DNA of 64,000 nucleotides from Dicyema japonicum (lineage: Eukaryota; Dicyemida; Rhombozoa; Dicyemidae). The position numbers and the translations under genes were made by a program. Positions 1 to 13,201 of this stretch are shown here, in pieces (the stretch's first letter is position 1; each line of letters starts with the position of its first letter). The DNA lies in assembly GCA_011109175.1 (NCBI GenBank), contig RDEW01000004.1:1969191-2033190 (forward strand). The letters are read 5' to 3'. Under the pieces are notes generated by a model. That model was not told where the DNA came from, did not search any database, and worked only from the letters and a program-made list of their open reading frames with translations.

Positions 1-940
1 TGTAGTCTTTGATATTTTTTTGATAATCACAGTGCCAACTTTTCCAGCTTCTGCTGCCCTTAACCAATTCAGAACATTTTCTCTCCTTAATTTGCTTTTA
101 TTGTGAACTGAAATGTAAGAGTTTGAAAACTCTGGGATGTCTCATGGAAGAAACAGGCGGAACCTCCCTAATGAATAAATGATTCAATTCTGCAGTGTGA
201 ATTATCTATCCAGCAGGGCTATTTGAATTGATTTCTGCAATCCAAGTGGTTGAATAATCAGTCTGTGTCTTACGATATTTCTACTTGGCTTCAAAATGAA
301 CGAAAGCCATGGATTTCCTTCTTCACGTGAACATGGAGGAGACGACATGTTTGAGAACTCAGAAGCCATAATTTCTTAACAAAAGAAGGGATGCATGAAT
401 GGAGACGATGAGATCCGAACCTAGAATCCGTGAAAGTAGTTAAAATTATTAATTTTTATTTAATGATAATAAAATGATAATTGAGAGGTTGACCAGGTCA
501 AATTTAAGTATCAGAATATTTCTAAGGTAAAGAATTTTGAGAACGGTGGCTTGGCACTTCTGTAGCCACTTCCAAGCAATCTATTCGATAGTTGCTGATA
601 GGGGAAATATGTTGGATTTGTGCTCTAAAATTTAGGGTTTACTCCACGAGCTGGTTACCACGTGAAAATTTCTCTTATCCGGGTCCGCTTCCAAGTTCTA
701 CACAGCTCCAAATACACCTGAAGGATATCTTGGATGTGACGTTCTTGTTAGTCACCACTTTCCTTCAAATAAATTTTTAATCCATAATTTTATTATTGTG
801 ACTATTACCGGTTCTCAATAAGCCAAGTTTTATGTCGGTCCTGGTTATTTTTCACTCTTTCTATGGCTTTTTGAATGTTCAGAAAAAGGTTAAATAGAGC
901 ATGTTGATAATGAAATAAAAAAAATTAACACCAAAGTAAC
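1..940. other. AT-rich non-coding stretch
   Basis: I see no recognisable gene. The short open frames here have no motif I know. The right edge is set by the start of similarity to the LINE tail family at about 941. Confidence 0.5.
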
Positions 941-2150
941 TAATCACGGGATCCTGGCATGCTCCAAAAGAGACTTCAGCTTGGCACGATGTTCCTCTAT
1001 AGAACCCACGTAAGTGCGCATCGGTCGTATAACTGGTTTTCCGCAGTCACAACGGCAAGTTCCTCGGATCTTAGGTATTAAGGATTCCAGAGGCATTGGA
1101 GACTGAGACTTTACAGAAGTCAATCGTTTTGTAATTTTGGAAGCCTTTTTTGGCTAGCTTAGATATCATGGAATTTATCCAAGAGATAAACGGGCCCCAG
1201 GTAGGACATTCATATGAGATGCATTGTTCGAGTGCGATCTTGAAGCAGACACAATCTTTCTTCGTTTGCGGGGGAGTTATTTCCATGCATTACCCATCCA
1301 ACAGAGTCAACATTTACATATGTCATTCAAACACTGACATAGAACGGAGTGCTGCGGTTTCTTCTTACTTTCGTCAGTGGATATTCATGCTGAGTCTTCA
1401 TAACCTGGACTTCGTTGTATCTTCAATGTTATACTTTCGAGATGAATTCTACGAGAGTGGTCATGTGTTTACCTTGAGTTAATGTAGAATTTCCAATCTT
1501 CTTGGCAGTAATTTACCTATGTTCCAGGTCTCCGTGAAATTGGAGGAGCTTTTGTTCAGCTTTGCGATTTAAAGAATCGAAGCACCTTCCAAATTTATCT
1601 CTTGGAGATAGAGCATTTCTTTGTTTGCAGGCCGAGAGTGGACGTGGTCGTCAGCAAGAATTGGTCTGATATTTTTATCGACTTGCTCAAATTTCCCTGA
1701 CTCAATTTCAATTCCATCAGGGAACCGAGCTTCCCTAGACAAAGACATACTCCGCAAACTTGTCAAATTTTCTCCCCAGTCTAGTTGAACCAAAAAACGA
1801 TTCAACTTCTTTAGCATCCTTTCCATTGTATCACTGATAGAAAAGCAGCTTTATATCGTCAATAAAGTTGAGCTGACTATTCGCATATGTGAGTTGCCAG
1901 TGACCAAGATTTCCCATTGTAACTTTCGGGATTCAGAGTGTAAAGAACTGTGGTGAAAGACTCCATTGCAGAATACTTATTATTTTCACTTCTCTGAATG
2001 ATTTTTTTCTAACCAGAGTTTTGCAATATCTAAAACTAGTGATTGACAGAGTCGAATGCTTTCTTCACATTAATCCAAGTAGAAAATAATTTATTTCCGT
2101 TCTGCTGGTTTTTTTAGTGAATCGTCTTTTATTCGTCGAAATAACAGCTT
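941..2150 (-). pseudogene. Degenerate RLE-type LINE, FIDD family
   Basis: Read on the minus strand, this contains scattered but ordered reverse-transcriptase motifs: motif A as WINVKKAFDSVNH (near 2070-2040), a motif B remnant RGILQWSLSP-like (near 2000-1960) and motif C as LNFIDDIKLL (near 1890-1850). A downstream block with HVHSRPANKEMLYL (near 1640) matches the HVHVLAANKERLYL block of the better copy at 37.9-40.6 kb. The last part (1290-945) holds PTWGPFISW and ends in a peptide like EEHRAKLKSLLEHARIP before a stop. Several stops and frameshifts make it a dead copy. Family assignment rests on motif order and similarity to the two other copies in the window. Confidence 0.65.
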
Positions 2151-3010
2151 GCTATTATAAACCTCTTCCTCGATTCATAAACTATCAGTTTCTTCCACAC
2201 ACTGTTGATTCCAGCACGCATCAAGGTGGTAATCCTTTCGAATCTTCCCTCTTCGACCTTTTAAAGCCATATGAACACAAAGTATTGCGTGTTTCTTCAT
2301 CAAATTGCTTCTTCCCCGTAATTTAACTGGCGGTTGAACATACTCGAGCTTATTGAGTTTGTCCTTCAGCGATTGTTCCCAATTACTCTGAGTTTTAGTT
2401 TACTTAGTGTGGTATTGATGTTAAAAATAGGCGAGGAATAACACTTCGAATTAATCCCAGTCAAAATGTTCTCTTAGGGTTTGTATTGGGATTTTCCTGG
2501 TTGGAAGACGAAGGTTCCGTCAAGTCGTTCATATTCTCCCAATTCAGAAAACAAATGCTATCGATTTTCTTCATTCGAAGGGACCGGGAGTAAATAAATG
2601 TGTATAAATACCACGTATCTATAAACTGTGATTGAGAGTTCCCTTGTGGCGCAGTGTAACGAATGTCGAGAAAAGGTTTGATGGCTCCTAGTACATTCCG
2701 ACTTTAAGGTTCCACGTATTTACGATGCTTTGGTTGACAAGTGAGGTCGTCATAAGTGAACATTTCACCTCGGAACCGTATCTTCTATGAAGGACTCACA
2801 CCTAACAAAAAGAAAATAGAAGTGAAGAGCAATCCTTGTTCTCTCTACGACTAGTTATGAGAACTGTTCTTTTACATTCTTAAGGTAAGCTCAGCACAAA
2901 CAGTCATAACTAATTAATCCAAGGAAGAACCCAAGAGAGACCATATGCTTGTACCAACCAAATAATTCTTCCAATACTTCATAACACGCTTCCGTTCCGA
3001 AGAGAGGTGG
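2151..3010. other. No gene recognised
   Basis: There are only short open frames. About 50 bases near 2770-2815 resemble 32185-32235, suggesting a shared decayed repeat, but I could not define its limits. Confidence 0.4.
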
Positions 3011-3017
3011 GGAACTC

Positions 3018-3118
3018 GGTCCGTCCTCTTCCATTTTCATCACAGTCCTACCAATGCGGACATCACTTCATTCTTTCAACTACTGTGTCGTGACAAAAGG
3101 GTGAGACCTGTTTGACGA
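3018..3118 (+). repeat. Short repeat 'B', internally deleted copy
   Basis: This segment matches 29545-29752 (same strand) and 43665-43850 (opposite strand). Shared landmarks are gcggacatcacttcattctt and caactactgtgtcgtg. Relative to the other two it lacks roughly 75 internal bases between these landmarks. No coding capacity is visible, so it may be a SINE or MITE-like repeat, or a decayed piece of a larger element. Confidence 0.6.
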
Positions 3119-3247
3119 GAAAGATGACATTGGCATCGATCGTTTCAATTTTTTGATAAACGACTGGAATTCTAGATGAAACCCGCATGAATCTTTCCTC
3201 TTGATCTGCAAACTTAGCAATATCTATCGACCCAATTGAGGTCTTAT

Positions 3248-3321
3248 TTGATAAAACTGGTAGAAAAAATTAACGTTTGCTAAATTAACGTTTGATAAAA
3301 CTGGTAGAAAAAATTAACGTT
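3248..3321 (+). repeat. Direct duplication of a 30-bp unit
   Basis: The unit at 3248-3277 recurs exactly at 3292-3321, separated by 14 bases that themselves repeat the unit's end (taacgttt). This looks like replication slippage. Confidence 0.9.
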
Positions 3322-4168
3322 GACCCACCACTTTCCTGTTAATTAAACATTAAGTCTCACATATAGCTGTTTCTTTAGCTCCTAGACGATCGGATATGAT
3401 TAATCTCAAATATTTCTTATCTTGTAATAACTTTACTAATACCATTTGTTATACTCTCTGGGCTTTTCGTTTTGATCCGAAAACGGGAATTTACATATCG
3501 CATCATATTCCGGTCATTCCAAACAGTTCCTTTGACGAGACAAGTCGATATAGTGATATTATTGACAGCCACTTCTAAAACGTGCATTTTTAATGAAGTC
3601 TTTGTAATTTTCCATATGAATCTCGACTTATACTATGAGCTCACTGTGGTCGAAAAGATTATCGAATTTACTAATATTCTCTACAAGGATCCCTTTATAA
3701 GTCTCAATGTCCTTTAATAGGTGCACATCAACGAATTCAAAAATATACAACACTTCGATTCCTTCTTTTAATAAATGTTCAATAAACAGAGATTTTTTGC
3801 TAGCGTGTCATTTTAAGTACTTAAGTTCATTTGGGTGTAAAGAACTTGGGAATAGAGTAAATTCGGCCAATCAGTTCCTATTAGATTCATCCTCGGCTAT
3901 TGCAAGTTTGATTTCGGATGAGAAAGCCTCCAAAATCTTTTTTAATCGTCTTCCTTTGATGATCTCAACAAATCGAGTATCTCCTTTCTGAGCTTCCGTT
4001 AGATAATTTGAAGTGTTGCTCGAGCAACAAGATCATACCTCCTTTTAAGTTTCACCGACTTTATAGTCCGCAAGATTAGCGCGATAATTTAAGAGCCACT
4101 AAGGATCTAAGTGAGACAGGATAGCTTTGAGGCAGCATCTCGAGAGCCATTGTCAGAGGAAACAGGAT

Positions 4169-4265
4169 GAGGATCTCTATATATCGTGGATAGTTCATTT
4201 TTGACGAGGATCTCTATATATCGTGGATAGAAATACTATATATCGGCGGATAGTTCATTTTTGAC
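4169..4265 (+). repeat. Direct tandem duplication, 37-bp unit, third decayed copy
   Basis: A 25-bp block (4169-4193) plus a 12-bp tail (ttcatttttgac) repeats at 4206-4230. A diverged third copy at 4234-4265 ends with the same tail. Non-coding. Confidence 0.85.
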
Positions 4266-4269
4266 CAGT

Positions 4270-7020
4270 TGCCGTGGAAAAGTCAAAATTTAAAGGAAAC
4301 AGGTAATTGACTCTGCAAGACAGAATAAAATCGCTCATCGCTTATAAATTCTAGTCATAATGCAACATCGATTGTTACAATTCATATCGAGGGTTGCTCA
4401 ACATCGATGTCATTGACCTAAGCGATCTTAAAAAGAAATCTTTTGGGGTCCTATGATTTCACTCGTCTCGACGACAACGGTCCGCTCATAAAATCTTGTC
4501 AGAGGCAGTTGTATTTGGTAATTTGAAGTACTCTAACTGCAAATAGGTGTATAGAGATGCCATATTGTGAATCAACTTTTTCCAGAGAGAATAGAAAAAT
4601 TATGATCCTGTTGAGCGTTTCCCATAATCACGATATCGGAAAAAGAGTTGAAAATACACACGACCTTGACTACTTAAGAGAGAAAACCAAAAAAGAGCTA
4701 CTTAAAAGAATATAATTTACAAAATTATTATGAACGTGCTTGGGAGTATATAAAATAAAAAACAACGAGAAAATTAATAGCAGTTAAAGAACAAGATATT
4801 CCATTGGTCTTATCATATTTCGGCATTTAACAACAAATGTGATGAGTCCGATAATTGTAAATGTTATAAAAGAGAACATAATTCCTATAATTATAAAATT
4901 TTTTGAATCATTAGAATTTGTATTTTTTCCATGAGTTATTACTTTTTCAAAACACACTCCGATTCTAAAATTCAGGAAAAATCAAACCTTTTCCAGTATA
5001 ATAGGATTTAATTTCACTCCCAAGAATTTGTGCCTTAAATGATGAAAACTCAGCATATATGTCATCAGAAAATTTAGTGAGAGAGACAATTTGAAGTTAC
5101 AAGAATTTCCAACATCAATCAATTTGCTCTTCTTAGGAGTCCAAGACCCATTAGAGATTTCATCGATGACTATCTGAATATTGGAGATATAATATTTGTT
5201 TTGAGACAAAATAAATGTAAAAAGTATCTCTAAATGATGCCCCTTAAAAGATAACTCAACACTATTGTTATCAAAATTAATTTTCGAATCCAGATTTCGA
5301 AAACTAATAACAAATTATCAATCTAATATTAAAATATACAATTTACTATTTTAACATTGTGATTATAAAAAAATGTGATTCTAAAATTTCCAATTAATAT
5401 TCCTTTCAGAGGATTTTCCGCAATAAAATACCAATATTGAACAATTGGATCGTTAGATGGATCACAGTCATGTGCTAAATTAAATAATGTCAAACCATTT
5501 CCAATGAAATATGGATATGATAGTTTAGTGTAGTATTTTAACAACAAAGAATATAATGTGAAGTATTACCATTCTCAAAACTTACGGACATATATCCGCA
5601 TCTGTAATAATCTCCATGTTTAATATTTGGAAGATTTGTTGTATTTGTGTAGGTTTTATTATCTTTGAGTGTTAACTATTAAATACTAGAATTTAATTCT
5701 AATTTTATTGAGATGTTGTAAAATTTGTCTGAGAATTCAATAAAAAATTGGTAGATCAAATTATTTGTTTTGATTGTAATTGGCATTTTATCATAAGAGT
5801 GTGAGAAATAGTTTCAATTGAATAATTGTTTGTCTACCATTATTATTTATAAAATACATTTGTAAGTGTACTTTTCAATAAACTTTTTACATATACTGAC
5901 ATTCGATGTTCAAAGTCGAAATTCGTGATTGAGGACAAAAATATTAATAACAACATAATATGTAAAATGAACACGTCGATGTGTATAATTTGGGTCACTT
6001 GTTATATTAATGAATTTATTTTTAATAATTTGAAACAAATGATATTTATTTTAATTTATAATTATATTTATTTTCATTAATTCATTAATCAAAAAACTCC
6101 TATTCATACTGCAATGTTAACCGTCTTTAAGAATTTCATGGTATTTTATCGTAATCCATCATAAGTTTTTCTGTTTTGGCGGAATCTTTAATGATCGAAG
6201 GAAAATTTAATTAGCGACCAGTTCTCAATTTCCGTAGTAGAGTTTCTAAAGTCGCGTTGTTGAAATTGAGTGATATATTTTGAACAATTTTCTGTTCTGT
6301 CTCAAATACATTTGACTGATCATTTGTTATGGGGGTTGTGGAAAACTGCGAAAAGTCTCTTCATTAGGATGTTGTGATTCGTTCACCCTAGATGACTTCA
6401 TTGACTTATTATTTCTCAGATACTGATAAGTCAGAATTTTAAAATTTTAATTTTGGGGTTTATTCAGTATTTTTCTGCTAACTATTTTGATTATCCGCCT
6501 GTAAAAAAATTAAAATCTTTTTTCTAGTGATAACCATTCTGCGTATTTAGCGTGGAAGACTCCCCAGATTTATTATCTTTCTCCCGATATGAGATAATGC
6601 ACAAATCACACTTTGTTTAAAAACTTAAATATGTCAGCCACGTGGTATTCTTTGAGACACTTGGGCTGAACGTAGATCGTAGTGTTTTACAAAATTTGTC
6701 CTTTTCATTGTCCTGTTGTATAAATCCCCCAAAGGTATGCAGTCATCCCCAGATCCCTAATTCTCCTTAACAGTATAGTTTATCTCACTGTTTTGGATTC
6801 ATTAAAGTTTCATAATCACTCAGTCAACACAAACTTTATCCCAAATATATGAAAGTTTGCCCAAATCCGGACAACACTGAACCTTGAAAACAAAAATGCT
6901 AAGCTTCATATAGACTTGTCTCGCCAATTTGTTCAATGTCCAAGACGGTACTTTTAAGAACAAAGATATTCAAAGATGAGAGATCAACATCAACCACCTG
7001 TCATCCTTGATCAAATCTAT
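4270..7020. other. Very AT-rich intergenic DNA
   Basis: Mostly A/T with short open frames (for example 5209-4982 and 5547-5329 on minus) that contain nothing I recognise. I support no gene here. The right edge is the hAT target-site duplication at 7022. Confidence 0.45.
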
Positions 7021-7021
7021 A

Positions 7022-7978
7022 CGCTATACCAGAGGTTGTCAAACGGTGTGCCGCGGCACACTAAGTGTGCCGCAAGACAATTTCTAGTGTGCCCGCCTGC
7101 CAAATACAAATTTGAATAAATTTATATACATTTTTGACCTAATTAATTTAAAAAGATAAACGAATTAAAATAATTACTAAAATTAAAATAATCATTTTTT
7201 TATTATACATTAAATGACATTTACATTGGTTAACCATTATTTATTAATTTTTAATAACGTGCGCATCAACGTGCTTATGGGTAAATCAGTTCGTCGTTCT
7301 TATAAAGATTCTTATTTGTCATTTGGATGTATATGCAAAGATAAAAATACTACCTCAATGTCTAATTTGCATGGATTTTTGGCAAGTGATGCTATGGTTC
7401 CTAGCAAACTAAAGAGACATTTTACTTCCAAGCACCCGGACTATTCTGAAAGATCTGTGGATTATTTTATCCATTTGAAAAAAAACAACTTAAGTATTAT
7501 TTGGTTTTTACTATGAATCGTAGATCTAGTCAAATGATGTTCAGTGAACTTTTTTAAACACAAAGGAATCATTGAAATGTTCATACCTGATCTCAGAAGT
7601 GATAGCAAAACAACTAAAACCTCACAATATTGGCGAAAACTTGATAATCCCTGCTGTCGTATTATTGCTCGACTATGTTTGGTCATAAATATGAACAAAA
7701 AATAATGAAGATACCTTTGTCAGTTAACACTGTTTTTCGTCGGATTTGTGCTGAAATGCGAGTGCCTTTGTTAACCATTCGACCTGATATTGATGATATA
7801 TGCAAAAACAATAATAATTAAGAATTCATTTTTTTATTAATAAAAATTTTGGCATTAAATTACCAATTTTTGTACTTAGTTTTACACATATTAAATTTTT
7901 TTAATGTGTGCCGTGGATTATTTTTTTTTACGATTAGTGTGCCGCGAGAATTATTTTTTGAAAAGCTCTGCGCTATAC
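7022..7978 (+). mobile_element. hAT element, internally deleted, with 8-bp TSD
   Basis: The element spans 7030-7970 (941 bp) between perfect 8-bp direct repeats cgctatac (7022-7029 and 7971-7978), the target-site size of hAT transposons. The ends are imperfect inverted repeats (CAGAGGTTGTCAAA left; the reverse complement of the right end starts CAGAGCTTTTCAAA). Subterminal arms are rich in gtgccgcg/gcggcac palindromes. An open frame at 7214-7516 has the C-terminal half of a BED-like zinc-finger region (SKLKRHFTSKHPDY) as in ZBED5/SCAND3-type hAT transposases. Further decayed transposase follows on + around 7560-7820, including a KPHNIGENLIIP-like stretch and RPDIDDICKNNNN. The catalytic core is missing, so it is non-autonomous. 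Confidence 0.92.
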
Positions 7979-8099
7979 TCTACTAGATTTCAGGTCTCAT
8001 TCGGTCAAGACCACCACTCAACCAAAGTCCTGTCACACTCTATGCAAACCCCAAACACTTATTGAACAACAAAAATTCGTGAAGGCGGACAACCTACCA

Positions 8100-9210
8100 A
8101 ACAGTCCCCTTTTCAACGTTTATTTATTTACTTCCGGTCCCTTCAAATAAAGAAAAGCGGTGGTTAAAAAGAAGGTAGTAGCTGGAAGTGGGCTTTCCCA
8201 GAGGTTACTCAATTGGTGGAGGGTGGAGGAGTGGAGAAGTCGAAAGTTGGATTTGGCAAAAGAAAAGACTACTTGTTTCATAATCGTCGAGGAGGCAGGA
8301 GAGATGGGATTGAACTTCCCGAAGTAAGGTAATTTTGCTTTCATTAATATTTGGCGATAGACGCCAGAGAAGTTAGTCACGACCTTAGATGAGATTTGTG
8401 GCAATCCAGTCATGTATTGCCTTAAGCTGTAAAGAATTGATATCAGTAGATGGTAGAGCAGAGGATGGGACTTTATCTAATTGGTGGAAGATCTTTCTGA
8501 TGTTAGGTGAGTTCCAAAGTTTGTTTGAAGGATGATAAGGCATATTGCACTTTTCGAGGAACTATAGGCCGAGCATGAAAAAGAGGTCTCGGATGAGAAG
8601 AATATGAATTTTCAGGTTAGTTGAGGAGACAAATTTCATCAAACAGGAAAAGCATAGTTATTGTTGAGAGAATGAACAGTCTGTAAATAAGTGGTGGACT
8701 CTCCTTGTTCCGACCAAAAGAGGAGCCAGACACGTCCTGGAGCAAGCTGAGTTTCTTCTGTAATTTTTCTTGTATGTAAAGACATGTTTTACAAATAAAA
8801 GACACGTGTTAAAGTTAAAACGTACTAACAGAGAAAATTGAATTAGGGCTGTCAATACTGAAGAAGATTATGGAGGATTTTTTCAGGTGAAAGTCTAAGG
8901 ATATTTTGTTCTACGGGAGGAAGCAATGTTAAAATATTATTGAATGACCCCAAAAGCGGTGACTACGTTACTGTGGTATGTGGCAATTACAATATCATTG
9001 GCATAAGAAAGAGTAGTGCAGTTGGATTTGTCGATAAGTTAAGACTTGAAAGAGGACTGAGCGTTGAGAAACACAATTGGCAGTTATCAATAACTGAGTA
9101 GGTTGACATGATAGGTAGTGGTGTGGAAACCGAACCCACAGCTAATTGCAACTCAGGTGACAGCACTAACTACTGTGCTGAAATGAGAATCTCAAAGACT
9201 ACTGTAGCAC
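8100..9210 (-). pseudogene. LINE reverse-transcriptase remnant
   Basis: On minus, a peptide around 9030-8960 reads TTLSYANDIVIA, a decayed YADD catalytic box (D to N). Open pieces downstream (8855-8617 and 8413-8120) could be the thumb and C-terminal part, but are too decayed to assign to a clade. Many stops interrupt it. It follows directly after the FIDD-family tail at 9215-9300 on the same strand. Confidence 0.45.
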
Positions 9211-9214
9211 CAAA

Positions 9215-9300
9215 CTAACTATTCACGTGATCCCGACACGCTCCAGCAAAGACTTCAGCTTGGCTCGTTGCTCCTTCCTATCCGTGAACCTTCAACTAAG
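9215..9300 (-). repeat. FIDD-family LINE 3' tail, truncated copy
   Basis: Minus-strand translation gives RKEQRAKLKSLLERVGIT then stop, the same C-terminus as at 62.97, 42.2 and 0.95 kb. The nucleotide core cacgtgatcc followed by tcagcttggc is shared. Only the last 80 or so bases remain, as expected from 5' truncation during target-primed reverse transcription. Confidence 0.75.
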
Positions 9301-10880
9301 AAGAAATAGTTTATATTTCTTCTTGGAATCTTTTATCTAATAATTTCGGTCATTTTTTAATTTTCATTCGCTCTGGAGTCGAAAAATTCAGAAATAAAGA
9401 TCTAAAATTTTTCACAAACTTCATTCGCAGACTTATTATAAAGTGATATGGCAAATGCAAATCTATTAAAATTATTTAAAAAAACCAGCCTACTATATAG
9501 GCCCATGACTGTTAAGATCCATTTGGTGAAGGGCAACTCGCCTAGAAATAGCATGTAATAAATACTTCATATTGGGTTTACAAGGACAAATTCCGGTACA
9601 TGCGTACATACGAGAGATGGGAAAATTCACAGACAGTTTCGAATGGTTTTTCTGATAATGTCATTCTTAACAGTAAAATATCGCTGCCGACATTGATATT
9701 CGATTTTGTTGACTCCTCCATGTGAACACTCGTGTAGAGATTTTGCCATGATCTCTACCTAAAGACTTGATTTCACAACGATAAATGTTTTTAGTAGAAA
9801 AAGTATAAGTTGCCCCCCCCCATAATATTGAAAAATATTCTGGAAAAGTCATCGATTAGTCAAGGATTTCCCTCTTGCGTTCCTTCTAAATATCAAACGT
9901 TGTTAGCGAAATGCAGTTATTTGTGACTGACATAGCACATAACTCGCATGAATAGTTAACTGGGTACACATGAATAGTTAACCGCTTAATTTTCTATTAC
10001 CTAAACCCATGCATAGCCAGAACATGCACTTAATGAGGAATGAAGCCAAGACATCTAAAGTGTTCTTAACTATGCTATTTCGTTTTTCGTGGGAAGAGTA
10101 TCTGAGACAATCCAGTTCGGCAGTGGTGAATCACTGATGACGTCATTACTCTCAATCTAAATTGGCTTGTATTGAAAAATACTGAACTGATTTACAACTA
10201 TCAGTTCTTTTGTGGTCATAACGTTGTGTTCTTTCAATTGTAAACCGACGAGATTCAAATAAGCGTCTTACAGCCATATTGCACTTAAATTGTTCAAAAC
10301 TTGATGTTTCCAATGTCTTTTGAGTCCATTAACTCGAACAAGCAAACGAGATGAAGGAAGAAAAAGACGTTCATCCATTTTGAAGCTAAATGGAGCTTCT
10401 TCACAACATTCAAAAAATTGGCCATTTGGCTAACTCTTCAACTTAAAAATTTTAATTTGTAGAAAGCGTGGCGGTTATTTGGGTGACCTGAGTGCTAAAT
10501 TCCGTACTCGGAGCTGCATGGAAGAAACATAATGGAAAGACTGGTAGTGTGAGAAGAAACCTACCAGAACCTTACTTGCTTATTTCTCGGGTTGCACGTG
10601 CATTGCATCAAGACATATTAGTAGTCCGTCAATAATAATGACCTTATGAAAGCTATCAGAGATTTCGTGAAAAATAAATATGCTAAAATGGACTGATAAA
10701 TGTCAATAACTTTCCTTGTAATTTTCATAATCAAAAAATCCAGAAAAGCGTAAAAAAGATAAAAATTATCACCAGCCGTCCCTAGCCGATCGTCCAAGTT
10801 ATTGTTTTTATTGCAATAAGAGAAACCTTTGTCTGCCAAATGAGGAACATCATTACTATCAGCGGGGTTAAAGGAGTCTG
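9301..10880. other. No gene recognised
   Basis: Short unrelated open frames on both strands. I find no domain motif, no tRNA-like fold and no clear repeat here. Confidence 0.4.
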
Positions 10881-10924
10881 GACTTTTTTAAAATTAAAAA
10901 AAAACAAAATTTTAAAATTAATAT

Positions 10925-12710
10925 TTTATTCATGGAGGGAGCAGATCTGTGCCAAGATTGCTTGGAGAAATGGAGGGAGCAGATCTGTGCCAAGATTGCT
11001 TGGAGACAGACTGAGCTGGAAGCACTGGACGGGCACATAAGTAGTGTGGCGAGAGGGGTTATAGGAAAAGCACCGGCTATAGTAAAGGGGCTAATTAGTA
11101 AACTCCGTGTTCCCAAATGGGACCTCAAAGAGTTGAGGAGGGCAAAGGTGGAGTCAGAGGGGGCAATGATGGTGTATAAGAGGAAACTCTATACACATGA
11201 AAGTCATGTAAGAGAAGGAGAGAAAATAATCTGTTTGACTTTAATCGCAAATTGTTTTACCGTCGCCTACACGAAAATAACCATAGTGCATGCTCCCAGC
11301 AGGACGCGGAAATGCTTTCCACATGGGGTAGTATGTGGGAGGCTAAACCACGCAGAGGAAATGCGTGGAATGTCCCGTACAGCGCCGCTTTTTTTTGGCG
11401 GAATCTTGGGCAATTTTTGATTTTTCCAAGAAATTTGAGGCTGTAGTGAGACCTTAAATTTTTTAAGTTTATTTCCCTGATTCGGAAGACGACCGTGGTC
11501 GATAAAGTTTATAATTTCTTTATCAAAGATGCACTTCATTGCATGAGTCTGTGTCGTGTATTACAGAAAAGCATCACTAACCTGGAAGCGATTCCTGATT
11601 GGGCCTGCACCGGGACAAATCATTTGATTTCAAAGCTGGACAACCTCAGTCTGCTGCAGATTATCGACTGATAACCTGCATGCCAAACCTCTGCATGATG
11701 TTGGTGGCTAATAAGGTCAGGAGCTTTGTAGAAGCAAATTGAATTCTATCCGAGAATTAGTTGGGTACTGTGTGCGAAATTGTCAGGGGGCAAAAGAGCA
11801 GGCTTTGATCAACAAGTACTTTTCTGTGTCTTACGGAAACTCACTTTTGTCTATGTGGGTGGATGTGAAGAAGGCCTACGATTCAGTTGATCATTCTTAC
11901 CTTGTCGAGTGCTTACACAATCTGTGTATGCCTGTGTGGTTCATCAGCTTTGTAATAGGTGGAGTATTTATCTGAACTATAATAGGCGTTGAGCAAATAC
12001 CATTTCATTGTGAGAAAGTTTGTTTCAGTACAAATCACCTTCTTTTTATCGATGACCTGAAAATGTATGCTAGAACAGCCGAGGGGCACTACTCCATAGG
12101 GGTCTGTGCCAGGGAATTCTTTGAGAGTATAGGACTAGATTTGAATTATTCAAATTCTGCGAGTAAGAGTCCTAGAGGAACACAAAGGATATAAGTATCT
12201 GGGTGTTACCGAAACTCCAAAGTCCCTTATAATTCCTGAGACAAAGCGACAAATTTCTAAAGGCATTCGAAAAAGTTCAGCGTTATTATGTAAGATGTCT
12301 CTAAATGCAAAGAATTTGTTCCTAGCATTAAATGAGTATGCTGTCTCGCTGCTAAACTACTACATAAGTGTTGTGGAGTTTGAGTCCAAAGAGCATGATG
12401 AGATGTATGTTATGATCTGTGGAGTACTCAGAGAGAACATGTCCATGTGTTAAGGGCAAAAGGGAGAGACTATATTTACCCCGTGATAAATTTAGCCGTG
12501 GACTGTGTGGAGTAGTCCAACTAAGTGAGCGTATCCTAATCCGAATGCATGACACCCTGATAGCTAAGTCTAGTGTGTCTGCTATGAAACACGCCATAAT
12601 AGCGACTGAGAAAATCCGACTGAAAATCGCGAAAGATGAAAAACTGATAAATATTTCAGAAATAAAACTAAGAGTATCAATGATGAACTGTTTCTGCGTT
12701 TGTTAGAATC
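10925..12710 (+). pseudogene. FIDD-family RLE-type LINE, copy A
   Basis: The N-terminal part contains WREQICAKIAWRQTELEALDG and VPKWDLKELRRAKVE (10970-11215), near-identical to copy B at 38550-38790. RT motif A is MWVDVKKAYDSVDHSYL (11850-11910) and motif C is LLFIDDLKMYA (12040-12075). Between motifs A and C, near 11995, about 120-130 bp present in copy B (the motif B region RGILQGDSMSPLL) are missing. The C-terminal half (12120-12620) follows copy B up to an IATEKIR-like block and then diverges; the zinc knuckle and nuclease are lost. It is dead as it stands, from frameshifts plus deletion. FIDD replaces the usual Y/F-A-D-D. Confidence 0.8.
10932..11007 (+). repeat. 38-bp tandem duplication inside LINE copy A
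   Basis: The unit atggagggagcagatctgtg plus the following 18 bases occurs twice back to back (10932-10969 and 10970-11007), with one mismatch at the end. Copy B at 38543-38580 has it once. 38 is not a multiple of three, so it shifts the frame. Confidence 0.92.
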
Positions 12711-13200
12711 GTGTAAACTGCATAATCATTCCATTGAAATAGGCTCAATTTTATTATCCACAAGTCCAAATTCATAGTGTACACTAAAGAAAAAACTTTT
12801 CGCAATTATCACAAAATTTGTACATTAGGTCAAAATATTTTTAAACCCAATCAATTCTGACCTGTTTAAGTTTATTAAAGTGGTAGGAAGGTTTTTTCTA
12901 ACCTCTCTTATGAGAGTTGGGTTTTCTCATCGTCTGAGAAAATACTAGATGGTTTCAACAATTTTTCATTCACGTAAAATACTCTATCGGTCTACGAAAC
13001 CACTTAGTTTTATAAAACCTCTTATATTATAGTATCCACTGACCAATAAGATGTATTGTTAGGCTCCTCTCACATTTTTCTTAATATAATGTCACAGCGC
13101 TACGCGTTACCCGAGTGGACTAAAATCAAAAATTTTTTCATTTATTTTATCAAATTTTTTTTTAATAAAGAAATTTTATTATCAAATGAATAAAAATTAA
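12711..13200. other. AT-rich spacer
   Basis: No open frame of note. It separates the end of LINE copy A from the 3' end of the minus-strand RLE LINE. Confidence 0.5.
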
Positions 13201-13201
13201 A

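Noticed and set aside
1150-1482. Plus-strand frame of 110 codons
   Set aside because: It is antisense to the decayed FIDD-family LINE, whose motifs align with other copies.
11267-11539. Minus frame of 90 codons inside LINE copy A
   Set aside because: It lies antisense to an element with clear plus-strand RT motifs and has no motif of its own.
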